Of a stretch of 16,185 nucleotides of DNA, positions 7,853 to 14,465 are shown in pieces. Position numbers and translations under genes: made by a program. This stretch comes from SIG588 sp045599305 (GTDB lineage: Bacteria > Bacillota > Clostridia > Oscillospirales > Acutalibacteraceae), in the NCBI GenBank assembly GCA_045599305.1, contig JAZRVU010000047.1, positions 1-16,185 on the forward strand, read 5' to 3'. Numbering within the stretch: the first letter of the stretch is position 1; every line of letters begins with the position of its first letter. The notes beneath the pieces are model-generated. The model saw nothing but the letters and a program-made list of their open reading frames with translations. It did not search any database and was not told the DNA's origin.

Positions 7853-7872
7853 AAAAATGAATTTTTTTCAAA
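7848..7872 (+). terminator. Weak A/T-only inverted repeat after mntP
   Basis: TTTGAAAAAA and TTTTTTCAAA face each other around the end of mntP, with the T7 run (7862-7868) in the right arm. Only one G:C pair occurs in the stem, so it is a weak hairpin and may be no more than low-complexity upstream DNA of the following promoter. Confidence 0.3.
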
Positions 7873-7879
7873 AAAAGAC

Positions 7880-7908
7880 TTTACAAATGGAATTTGGGCG
7901 TATATAAT
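7880..7908 (+). promoter_or_regulatory. Promoter of the sortase-cassette operon
   Basis: TTTACA (7880-7885) and a perfect TATAAT (7903-7908) are 17 bases apart, with an A/T-rich upstream stretch (7850-7876) that could act as an UP-like element. The start point near 7915 falls in GAGTATACGTG. The leader is about 36 bases and ends with AGAGAGG before the ATG at 7951. Confidence 0.8.
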
Positions 7909-7950
7909 GAGTATACGTGAATTTATCTGAAACGAGAGAGGTATCGGATC

Positions 7951-8511
7951 ATGAAAAAGATCATTGCTGTGCTGTTTGCCGTAGTGCTGGCACTGGGCTG
8001 CGTTGCCGCCGTGAGTGCCGAGGGCGCTATCAACACCTATGAGAAGGACGTTCTCGATTACCTGAGCCAGGAAGTTCAGTTGGGTAAGACCACCTACATC
8101 ATCCCGACCGAATATGTCAATCAGGCGAAGAACTATTTCCTCACCATTGACATGACCGAGCAGGAGTCCAAGGATATCATCGCCGCTCTGGACAGCGGTC
8201 TGGCTGCGCTGAAGGCTGCTGCCCTGCCGGACAAGGAATTCGACATGAAGATCCTTCCGTTCGCCACCAAGCAGACTATCCTCGCTTCCGGTCAGAACGC
8301 CTGCGCCGTCATCGGTCTGAAGCTCGTCTACAACACCGCCACCGAAAAGGTCGTCATCACCAAGGGCGAAGCGGTCGTGTTTGATTCCGCTCCGATCATC
8401 AAGACCACCGGTGCCGCGATCGACATGACTGTCATCGTGGTGACTGTCGCCGCGTTGCTGGCTGTGGCCGGTGCGATGGTGCTGGTCTCCAAGAAGGCCC
8501 GCCTGTTCTGA
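7951..8511 (+). CDS. Secreted protein with C-terminal membrane anchor, putative sortase substrate
   Basis: A 186-residue surface protein of unknown function. It has a clear signal peptide (MKKIIAVLFAVVLALGCVAA, cleavage near VSA-EG at residue 24), an exported region of about 125 residues rich in Ala, Lys and Thr, then a segment IIKTTG followed by a hydrophobic helix (about 157-179) and the basic tail KKARLF. Pattern plus spacing resembles a cell-wall sorting signal, with KTTG in place of LPXTG. The segment with YVNQAKNYF and MTEQESKDIIAALD recalls a secreted domain I believe is common in Clostridia next to sortases, but I cannot name it. Codon use differs from the neighbours (many GGT, GCT, GTC), suggesting high expression. 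It is the first gene of an operon with a sortase. The anchoring role is inferred. Confidence 0.75.
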   Translation: MKKIIAVLFAVVLALGCVAAVSAEGAINTYEKDVLDYLSQEVQLGKTTYIIPTEYVNQAKNYFLTIDMTEQESKDIIAALDSGLAALKAAALPDKEFDMKILPFATKQTILASGQNACAVIGLKLVYNTATEKVVITKGEAVVFDSAPIIKTTGAAIDMTVIVVTVAALLAVAGAMVLVSKKARLF

Positions 8512-8534
8512 ATTTTTCGGTGAAATTTCCACGC

Positions 8535-9203
8535 ATGAAAAGGCTGCTGATACTGCTTGCGGTATCAGTAGCCTTTGCCATATGCGGATACGGCATCCTC
8601 TACGCCGCCGGGCGGTCGGTCATTCAGCCGGCACTCGCGCTGTGGGATATGATGTCGACCGATGCTCCCATCGCAGACGATGGTGAAGAATATGTAGATC
8701 TTTATGAAAGCGCAAAGAAGCCGGACGTCACACCGGAGCAGCCGGCAGAGACGATCGCTTCCAGCGCCATCACCTTCCCGCTTTACAACACCCGGTACGC
8801 CAACATCACCGTAGAGGGCACCGATGTGGACTGCCCGCTTTTTTTCGGTGACAGCAATGCCGCGTTGAAAAAAGGTGCCGGGCAGTATGCCGGCAGTTCC
8901 TATCCCGGCATGGGCTCCACCATTCTGGTGGCCGGACACAACAACACGTTCTTCCACGGATTGAAGGATGTACAAGTGGGCGCACTCATCCGGGTGAGCA
9001 CCCACTACGGCGAATATGTCTATCGCGTCACCCGTACGGCCATCTGCCGCAACACCGATCCCTCCGCCTATGATCTGGCGGCCGAAACGGAAAACATCGT
9101 GCTCTACACCTGCTATCCGTTCAATGAGCTCGGACTGACGCCGCAGCGTTTCTTCGTCTACGGTGAATATGTTTCCGGCCCGCAGATCCTTTTGTATGAG
9201 TGA
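8535..9203 (+). CDS. Sortase, class D-like
   Basis: Membrane-bound cysteine transpeptidase that cleaves a sorting signal and attaches the surface protein to the cell wall. The 222-residue protein has an N-terminal uncleaved membrane helix (about 3-27), a linker, and a catalytic domain with VAGHNNTFFHG (H135), IVLYTCYPF (C193 in a TLxTC-like motif) and TPQRFFVYGEY (R205). The YTCYPF form fits class D enzymes. I prefer the ATG at 8535, with GGTGA upstream, over the GTG at 8520, which has no ribosome binding site. It follows the putative substrate gene by 23 bases, and the next gene starts 10 bases later, so the three are surely co-transcribed. A single substrate next door suggests a dedicated, not housekeeping, sortase. 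Confidence 0.9.
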   Translation: MKRLLILLAVSVAFAICGYGILYAAGRSVIQPALALWDMMSTDAPIADDGEEYVDLYESAKKPDVTPEQPAETIASSAITFPLYNTRYANITVEGTDVDCPLFFGDSNAALKKGAGQYAGSSYPGMGSTILVAGHNNTFFHGLKDVQVGALIRVSTHYGEYVYRVTRTAICRNTDPSAYDLAAETENIVLYTCYPFNELGLTPQRFFVYGEYVSGPQILLYE

Positions 9204-9213
9204 GGTGGCGCAC

Positions 9214-10044
9214 ATGAAAGACCATCGGTTCCTGCGCGGTACCGTCTGCATCGTTACCGCTTTTCTCACCGCTGTATTTTTCTTTGCGGCAGGAGTCTGC
9301 CTGACGGCCGCCTGCATCACCGGCGCATGGTATCTGCCGCATGTGGCCGAAGTTTCCGGGTTTGCCGAAAAGGATGTGCCGCTGCTAGAGGAAGATCTGA
9401 ACGCCATTGCCATTCCCAGCGGACTGGGCGAGGCCTTCTTCACCGGCAAGGTGGGGGCGGATGATCTGCGCCCGCTCACGGCCGCACGCATTGCCGCGGG
9501 CAGCCGCGGCAGCGCCTTTGCCCCCGACACCGCTGCGTTGCATAACAAATGGGCGGCGGCTTTCCGGGAATATGCCGACAGTGTCTCCCTTTCGGCCACT
9601 GACGAGGCGATCAGCTCGCTGGCCGATCTGTGTGTGGAAGAATATAAAAAGCACGCGGCACCGGAAATGCTCGGGCTGCTTGCCGAATACAGTGCCCGCT
9701 TTTCTCGCTATATTCTCATCGGCGGGGCGGGGCTGCTGTTGGTCGCACTGCTGCTGTTGCTCTTTCAGCTGCGGTTTCATAACGCGTTTTATCCGGCTCT
9801 GTCGCTGGGCGCCGGCGGCTTGATGCTGCTCGGCATCCCGCTGGTTTTGCTGTTCGGCCGCTACGTCGAACGCATTGGCATCAGTTCCGCCGCCATGCGC
9901 GGGCTGATCGCCGCTTATGTCAACGGCGCTTTGCAGATATGCATTGCCGCGGGAGCGGTGCTGTTCATCGCCGCCCTGATCTGGGGCCTTCTGGGGCGTC
10001 TGCCCGGCAAAAAGGAAGAAGGTAAACACGGTGAAAAATTATGA
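9214..10044 (+). CDS. Four-helix membrane protein of unknown function, sortase-associated
   Basis: I do not recognise this 276-residue protein. It has one N-terminal membrane helix (about 11-37), a soluble segment of about 125 residues (40-165) predicted outside the cell, then three closely spaced helices (166-187, 192-216, 238-260) and a charged C-terminus GKKEEGKHGEKL that should be cytoplasmic. The exported segment contains DLNAIAIPSGLGEAFF and a stretch of helical, Ala-rich sequence; no catalytic motif is evident. The start is the ATG at 9214, with GAGGTGG just upstream overlapping the sortase stop; an in-frame ATG at 9163 inside the sortase gene is less likely. The position suggests a role in handling the sortase or its substrate, which is inference only. 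It overlaps the next gene by 14 bases. Confidence 0.8.
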   Translation: MKDHRFLRGTVCIVTAFLTAVFFFAAGVCLTAACITGAWYLPHVAEVSGFAEKDVPLLEEDLNAIAIPSGLGEAFFTGKVGADDLRPLTAARIAAGSRGSAFAPDTAALHNKWAAAFREYADSVSLSATDEAISSLADLCVEEYKKHAAPEMLGLLAEYSARFSRYILIGGAGLLLVALLLLLFQLRFHNAFYPALSLGAGGLMLLGIPLVLLFGRYVERIGISSAAMRGLIAAYVNGALQICIAAGAVLFIAALIWGLLGRLPGKKEEGKHGEKL

Positions 10045-11281
10045 TCTGATCGTGCTGGGCGGCGGCCTTTCCGGCGTCGCCGCAGCCGTGAGTGCCGCCC
10101 GCGAGGGGCTGCACGTGCTGCTGGCCGAACAGCAGGGCTGTCTCGGCGGTGCCATGTCCAACTGTCTGGTGTACCCCTTTATGGCCTACCAGACCACCCT
10201 GCCCGACGGCAGTCACAAGATCCTTTCGGCCGGCCTGTTTGCCGAAATGTGCGAACGGCAGCGCCGGTGGGCACCGATGGGGCACGGAGATTTCAAGCCG
10301 GAATATTTCAAATTCGTGCTGGACGACATGGTGACCGAGGCGGGGGTGGACGTGCTGTTCCACGCGACCCTTTCGCGTGTCCAGACCGCCGGGCGGCAGG
10401 TGACGGCGCTGGTGCTGGCCACCAAGGCCGGCGAACTCACCGTGAAGGCCGATCTCTTCATCGACGCCACCGGTGACGGCGATCTCTTTGCCTTTGCCGG
10501 GTGCGATTTCCAGTTGGGACGCACCGCCGATACGCTCTGCCAACCCATGACGACCTGCTTCCGGGTGGGAAACGTGGACGAGGATCTGCTCCGGAAAGAA
10601 AACGCCGCCATGCAGGCGCTGTACAAGCAGTTCTGCACCGAGGGAAAGATCACCAATCCGCGGGAGGATATCCTGCATTTTCGCGGGCTCGGGCGCGGCA
10701 TCGTCCATTTCAACACCACCCGCATCGTCAAGCACGATCCGACCGACCCGATGGCGCTCAGCCGTGCCGAAATCACGGCACGCCGCCAGATCCGGGAGAT
10801 GATGACCTTTCTGCAGGAAAACGTGCGGGCATTCCGCGAGAGCACGCTGCTCTTCTCCGCCGTCAGCATCGGTGTGCGCGAGAGCCGCAAGCTGATCGGG
10901 GAGCATCTGCTCACCGCCGATGAACTGATCGCCTGCACCCGTTTTTCCGACGCCATCGCGCTGGGCAACTACGATATCGACATCCACAACCCCGAGGGCA
11001 GCGGCACCAGCCACCGTTTTTTTGCGCCGGGGGAATACTACACCATCCCCTACCGCAGCCTGCTGCCGCGGGAATACGATAATCTGCTGGTGGCCGGACG
11101 CTGCATCTCCGCCACCCACGAGGCGCAGGCCTCCATCCGCATCATGCCCATCTGTGCCACCACCGGCGAGGCCGCCGGCACGGCGGCCGCCGTGGCGCAC
11201 CGCACCGGCAAAAACGCCCACACCGTGGATGTGGCCGCCCTGCAGGCGCTGCTGCGAAAGAACGGTGCCGTGATCGACTGA
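10031..11281 (+). CDS. FAD-dependent oxidoreductase (FAD_oxidored family)
   Basis: Flavoprotein of unknown substrate. The 416-residue protein begins with a Rossmann FAD-binding motif, YDLIVLGGGLSGVAAAVSAAREG, followed by GCLGGAMSN, a form typical of the FAD-dependent oxidoreductase family PF12831. The second dinucleotide-contact segment is LFIDATGDGDLFAFAG, and the C-terminal FAD motif is YDNLLVAGRCISATHEAQASIRIMP (abridged in part: LLVAGRCIS). There is no signal peptide, so it is cytoplasmic. The start is GTG at 10031, inside the end of the membrane-protein gene, which implies translational coupling. A hairpin follows the stop codon. Whether it serves the sortase cassette or merely shares the transcript is unclear; the neighbouring polysaccharide lyase makes a role in sugar-acid metabolism an alternative. 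Confidence 0.85.
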   Translation: MKNYDLIVLGGGLSGVAAAVSAAREGLHVLLAEQQGCLGGAMSNCLVYPFMAYQTTLPDGSHKILSAGLFAEMCERQRRWAPMGHGDFKPEYFKFVLDDMVTEAGVDVLFHATLSRVQTAGRQVTALVLATKAGELTVKADLFIDATGDGDLFAFAGCDFQLGRTADTLCQPMTTCFRVGNVDEDLLRKENAAMQALYKQFCTEGKITNPREDILHFRGLGRGIVHFNTTRIVKHDPTDPMALSRAEITARRQIREMMTFLQENVRAFRESTLLFSAVSIGVRESRKLIGEHLLTADELIACTRFSDAIALGNYDIDIHNPEGSGTSHRFFAPGEYYTIPYRSLLPREYDNLLVAGRCISATHEAQASIRIMPICATTGEAAGTAAAVAHRTGKNAHTVDVAALQALLRKNGAVID

Positions 11282-11289
11282 ACATCCGC

Positions 11290-11333
11290 ACACAATCTAC
11301 GGGAACTGTGATCCTGCTTCCCGCAGGTTGTGT
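11290..11333 (+). terminator. Hairpin after the sortase/oxidoreductase operon
   Basis: Arms 11290-11305 and 11318-11333 (ACACAATCTACGGGAA against TTCCCGCAGGTTGTGT) form a 16-position stem with one G:T wobble and one mismatch, and a 12-base loop. The T-tract is poor (TCCGTTT), so it could be a weak terminator or a leader structure for the next gene. Confidence 0.5.
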
Positions 11334-11356
11334 TCCGTTTCCGGAAAGACTATAAC
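11328..11356 (+). promoter_or_regulatory. Weak candidate promoter of the PL8 lyase gene
   Basis: TATAAC (11351-11356) lies 17 bases after TTGTGT (11328-11333), which sits in the right arm of the preceding hairpin. The -35 match is poor, so this would be a weak or activator-dependent promoter; read-through from upstream is an alternative. Confidence 0.35.
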
Positions 11357-11374
11357 GAAAAAGAGGCAGATACG

Positions 11375-13225
11375 ATGAACGAAACGAAAAGAAACGAGAT
11401 CCGCACGGTGCGTGATCGGTTCCTCTCCACGCTATGGGAAAAGGACATCACCGAGCAAGCCAAAGCAGAAGCGGACCGGATCGCCGCTTCGCTCGTTTTG
11501 ACAGAAGACGGGCAGTGCTGTTTCTTCCCCGATGTGGATTACGAAAATCAGAACCGAAGCGAATGGAGGGCAGCAGAACACTATACCCGCCTTCGCCGCG
11601 CATTGACCCTTGCGGGTGAACAGAAATTCGCTTCGGACGACGTCTTTGCAGACCGGATGATCCGCGGCCTTCGTTTCTGGCTCGTGCATGATTTCAAAAA
11701 CCCGAATTGGTGGCATAACGAGATCGGCATGCCGCAGTGCATCGGGGATATCGGTATCATGACCCGGGACAGACTGGACGCCCAAGACCGTGCGGGCGTG
11801 CTGACCCTTGTTTCCCGCGGTTCAATGAAGACGTACGATGCTGTCGCACAATGGACCGGCGCCAACCTCGTCTGGGGCGTTTTCAACACGATCCGGCACG
11901 CGCTCCTGTCGGAGGACGCCGAGCTGCTCCACGCCTGCTCCGACCGCATCGCCAAAGAGCTTTCCTACGCCGTGGAGGGAGTCCGTGAGGACGGTGCCTT
12001 CTGCCAGCACGGGCCGAGATGGTATTCGGGCGGGTACGGCGCAAGCTTTACGGTGGACATTTCCCACATCGTTTCGCTCCTGTTCGGCACCTCCTTTTCC
12101 ATCCCCGAAAAGGATCTCGCGATCCTTTTGCAGCACATTCTGGACGGACAGCGCAACATGATGCTTCACGGCTATTTCGACTATAACGGGGTGGGAAGAG
12201 AGATCGCGCGTATCAATAATACGCTGAAGCGGTCGGGGATCGGATCGGGCGTGGAAAAGCTTGCCGCCATCGAAGGCATGCCGCGCAGGGACGAGCTGCT
12301 CGCCTTTGCCGCGGAACTCCGCCACGAAAGCACCGAACAGCCGGATGATCCGTATGTCTCCTGCCGCTGGTATCCGAGCATTTCGCTGCTTGCGGCGAGA
12401 AAGAACGGCGTCTATATCGGTGTCAAATGCCACGCCGACGATCAGTACGATGCCGAAATATGCAACGGCGAGGGCGAACTGTGTTACAATATGTCCTACG
12501 GTGCCCGGTACTGCCTGATGCGCCGCGGAGATGAGTATTTCAACCTTGATCCGATCTACGACTGGGCACATGTCCCCGGTACGACCGCGCGTCTTGAAGA
12601 TGACGTGCAGATCCTTTCGCACCGTAATTGGTGGAATCTGCCGCTGCCGAATGCGCTGACGTGCGGAATGATCAAAGGGAGCCGCGGGATCGCCGCGGAA
12701 AAAGCGGAGCACGACGGGATCAGCCTCTATACCGCGTTCTTCGTTGCCGACGACTGCCTCGTGGCGCTCGGTGCGGGACTTCGTGATGAAAAGAAAGACG
12801 GCCTGCCGCTTACCACCACGGTCGATCAGTGCCTGCCCCTCTCCCCCTCCCTTTCCGAAGACGGGACGGCCGTCTCGAACGGCGGGTTCACCTACCGAAA
12901 CCTTGACCCGGAAACCGAACTGAAGATGTCGGTGACGCACCGCGTCGGCTCGTGGAAGCGCAACAACTTCGAGCTGGAGGATAATCGGGTCGAAGGCGAT
13001 CTTTTCCTTGCCTATATCCCGGTGAAGAACGGAAAAGACTCCTATGCCTATTCCGTTTCGCCGAGAGAAAAAGCCTTCCCCGTACAGGTGCTTTCCAACA
13101 CCCCCGATCTGCAGGCGGTCGCGCTGCCCGACGGCACCGTGATGGCGGTCTTCCGTAAGGACGGTACCCTGACCACGGCGAAAAAAACGCTGAACGGCCG
13201 GGCGGGCGAGTGCGTGATCCTTTGA
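11375..13225 (+). CDS. Polysaccharide lyase family 8-type enzyme (hyaluronate/chondroitin/xanthan lyase fold), no signal peptide
   Basis: Predicted to cleave uronic-acid polysaccharides by beta-elimination. In the 616-residue protein the alpha/alpha-toroid carries the PL8 pattern: NPNWWHNEIGMP (110-120), TGANLVW (N164), QHGPRWYSGGYG (H212 and Y221, nine residues apart as for the catalytic His and Tyr of PL8) and YFDYNGVGREIAR (R275/R279). The C-terminal half is beta-rich, as expected for the sandwich domain. It is shorter than most secreted PL8 lyases and begins MNETKRNEIRTVRDRF with no signal peptide, so it should act in the cytoplasm on imported oligosaccharides. The ATG at 11375 has AAGAGG eight bases upstream; the frame is open back to 11330. 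The exact substrate cannot be read from the sequence. GC content looks lower and codon use more mixed than in the left half of the window. Confidence 0.85.
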   Translation: MNETKRNEIRTVRDRFLSTLWEKDITEQAKAEADRIAASLVLTEDGQCCFFPDVDYENQNRSEWRAAEHYTRLRRALTLAGEQKFASDDVFADRMIRGLRFWLVHDFKNPNWWHNEIGMPQCIGDIGIMTRDRLDAQDRAGVLTLVSRGSMKTYDAVAQWTGANLVWGVFNTIRHALLSEDAELLHACSDRIAKELSYAVEGVREDGAFCQHGPRWYSGGYGASFTVDISHIVSLLFGTSFSIPEKDLAILLQHILDGQRNMMLHGYFDYNGVGREIARINNTLKRSGIGSGVEKLAAIEGMPRRDELLAFAAELRHESTEQPDDPYVSCRWYPSISLLAARKNGVYIGVKCHADDQYDAEICNGEGELCYNMSYGARYCLMRRGDEYFNLDPIYDWAHVPGTTARLEDDVQILSHRNWWNLPLPNALTCGMIKGSRGIAAEKAEHDGISLYTAFFVADDCLVALGAGLRDEKKDGLPLTTTVDQCLPLSPSLSEDGTAVSNGGFTYRNLDPETELKMSVTHRVGSWKRNNFELEDNRVEGDLFLAYIPVKNGKDSYAYSVSPREKAFPVQVLSNTPDLQAVALPDGTVMAVFRKDGTLTTAKKTLNGRAGECVIL

Positions 13226-13254
13226 TCCTTTTAAAAACGCAGTGATCCAAAACG

Positions 13255-13280
13255 AAACACCTGCCGCAAGGCAGGTGTTT
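13255..13280 (+). terminator. Strong bidirectional terminator between the lyase and degV genes
   Basis: AAACACCTGCC (13255-13265), GCAA tetraloop, GGCAGGTGTTT (13270-13280): an 11 bp perfect stem with a GNRA loop, T-rich on both strands. It lies between two convergent genes and should stop transcription from both. Confidence 0.92.
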
Positions 13281-13307
13281 TGTCCTTCTGTTATGGAAAA
13301 TGATCGT

Positions 13308-14204
13308 TTATTCCGATCTGACCCGTTCATCCCCCCAGAAGAAAACGGCCACCGTTCCCGGGCCGCAATGGGCAGCCACGATGGTGCCCACATCGAATAT
13401 CTGCGGCGGAGGCATATGCACGAATCGCCGGCGCAGGGCGTCCCGTGTCTCTTCGGCCTGTGCGGGGCAGTCGGAGTGGCAGATGAAACAGCGCCCGGCA
13501 TACGCGGTGCCGCCTTCGGCATGGGCGGTCATCTCGTCCAGTGTGGCGGCCAGCGCCCCGCGGCGCCCCCGCACCTTCCGGTAGGCGACGATGCGGCCGC
13601 GGGGATCCAGCCGCATCAGCGGGCAGATGTTCAGTATGGTGGCCGCGGTGGCGGCGATCCCGGAGACACGCCCGCTGCGGCGGAAAAACTTCATCTCGGT
13701 GGAATAGAACTGATGATGCAGCCGCCCGCGGTTCTGCTGCAGCCAGACGACCAGCGCCTCCATATCCCAGCCGGCGTCCCGGCGGTCGGCCGCTTCCTCC
13801 ACCAGCAGGCCGTAACCCGAGGAGGCGCACAGCGAGTCCACCACCGCGATGCGGCGGTCGGGGTAGGCTTCCCGCAGCGACTGTGCCGCGCGGTAGGCGT
13901 TGCCCACCGACCCGCTCAAACCAGAGCCGAACGCGATGTGCAGCACGTCCCCTTTTTGCAGCAGTTCCTCGAAATATTCCCGGTAGCGGCTCTCATTGAT
14001 CTGCGAGGTCACCGGCAGCGTACTGCCTTTCAGCAAGCCGTAAAACCGCGACAGTGCCTGCGGGTCGCGCCCCATATTATCCTCATATTCCCGCCCGTCT
14101 ACCGAATAGGAATAGAACAGCACCGGGATATCCCGCTCACGCATATGGGCGAACGGCAGATCGGCCGTGGATTCGCAGGACAGGTAAAATGATGTACTTG
14201 CCAT
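13308..14204 (-). CDS. DegV family protein (fatty-acid-binding, FakB-like)
   Basis: DegV/FakB proteins bind a fatty acid and, with the kinase FakA, present it for phosphorylation and phospholipid synthesis. The 298-residue cytoplasmic protein shows the N-terminal signature SCESTADLP (9-17), TSQINESRYREYF, then HIAFGSGLSGSVGNAYRAA and AVVDSLCASSGYGLLV, which are the lipid-headgroup and fold motifs of the family. The C-terminal HCGPGTVAVFFWG fits the usual end (H.GPG). The ATG at 14204 has AAAGGGGG upstream; open frame continues further but the DegV domain begins at once here. No fakA lies nearby, which is common since many Firmicutes carry several scattered degV copies. The ligand cannot be deduced. 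Confidence 0.92.
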   Translation of the reverse strand: MASTSFYLSCESTADLPFAHMRERDIPVLFYSYSVDGREYEDNMGRDPQALSRFYGLLKGSTLPVTSQINESRYREYFEELLQKGDVLHIAFGSGLSGSVGNAYRAAQSLREAYPDRRIAVVDSLCASSGYGLLVEEAADRRDAGWDMEALVVWLQQNRGRLHHQFYSTEMKFFRRSGRVSGIAATAATILNICPLMRLDPRGRIVAYRKVRGRRGALAATLDEMTAHAEGGTAYAGRCFICHSDCPAQAEETRDALRRRFVHMPPPQIFDVGTIVAAHCGPGTVAVFFWGDERVRSE

Positions 14205-14229
14205 GGAAAATACCCCCTTTTCACATAAA

Positions 14230-14259
14230 AGTATACGACATATCCCCTCCTTCATACAA
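14230..14259 (-). promoter_or_regulatory. Candidate degV promoter
   Basis: On the minus strand TTGTAT (14254-14259) and TATACT (14230-14235) are 18 bases apart. The -35 box is weak. The -10 box is embedded in GTCGTATAC, the same nonamer found in both arms of the mntP palindrome. Confidence 0.35.
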
Positions 14260-14299
14260 TCCACTCCCCCTTTTTGCATTCTACTCCCCTCAAAAAAAG

Positions 14300-14318
14300 A
14301 CTCTACCGGCGGTAGAGT
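14300..14318 (-). terminator. Terminator-like hairpin in the divergent degV / small-membrane-protein region
   Basis: ACTCTACCG and CGGTAGAGT are exact complements around one base (minus strand view), directly followed on the minus strand by C and seven T (14298-14292). On the plus strand the stem is followed by GCCCG and six T (14324-14329). The minus direction is the stronger terminator. It stands between two divergent promoters, so it would stop transcripts running leftward from the 14420 region. Confidence 0.65.
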
Positions 14319-14348
14319 GCCCGTTTTTTCGGACTTTCCTCTCAAAAA

Positions 14349-14362
14349 CGAACAAATTTTCG
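14349..14362 (+). promoter_or_regulatory. LexA/SOS-box-like motif 1
   Basis: CGAACAAATTTTCG fits the Firmicutes LexA box CGAAC-N4-GTTCG with one mismatch in the right half. It lies upstream of the -35 box of the small-membrane-protein gene, 21 bases from motif 2. Confidence 0.55.
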
Positions 14363-14369
14363 AAAAAAC

Positions 14370-14383
14370 CGAACAAAGTTTCG
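14370..14383 (+). promoter_or_regulatory. LexA/SOS-box-like motif 2
   Basis: CGAACAAAGTTTCG, again CGAAC-N4-GTTCG with one mismatch in the right half. Its start is exactly 21 bases (two helical turns) from that of motif 1, and it ends ten bases before the -35 box. Confidence 0.55.
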
Positions 14384-14392
14384 TTTTTATGC

Positions 14393-14420
14393 TTGACTTT
14401 TTCGCAAAAGGGTGTATACT
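14393..14420 (+). promoter_or_regulatory. Promoter of the small membrane protein gene
   Basis: TTGACT (14393-14398) and TATACT (14415-14420) are 16 bases apart. LexA-like motifs lie on both sides: two upstream and one beginning about six bases after the expected start point near 14427, the usual layout of a repressed promoter. Confidence 0.75.
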
Positions 14421-14432
14421 GAAATCATCGAC

Positions 14433-14447
14433 CGAAACATTTGTTCG
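14433..14447 (-). promoter_or_regulatory. LexA/SOS-box-like motif 3 (best match)
   Basis: Read on the minus strand, CGAACAAATGTTTC matches every position of the Bacillus subtilis LexA consensus as I recall it (CGAACRNRYGTTYC). It overlaps the early transcribed region, between the -10 box and the GGAGGGG ribosome binding site. With flanking bases it forms a 13 bp exact inverted repeat with motif 1 (14345-14357 against 14441-14453 in the extended A5/T5 form). Confidence 0.65.
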
Positions 14448-14465
14448 TTTTTGGAGGGGAACACT

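Noticed and set aside
14345..14453. The CGAACAAA repeats as a CRISPR or mobile-element end
   Set aside because: There are only three short copies, one inverted, with unequal spacing and no cas or transposase gene; they centre on a promoter as operators do.
14412..14465. An 18-codon longer start for the small membrane protein
   Set aside because: The ATG at 14412 overlaps the -10 box and would not be transcribed; the ATG at 14466 has a strong ribosome binding site.
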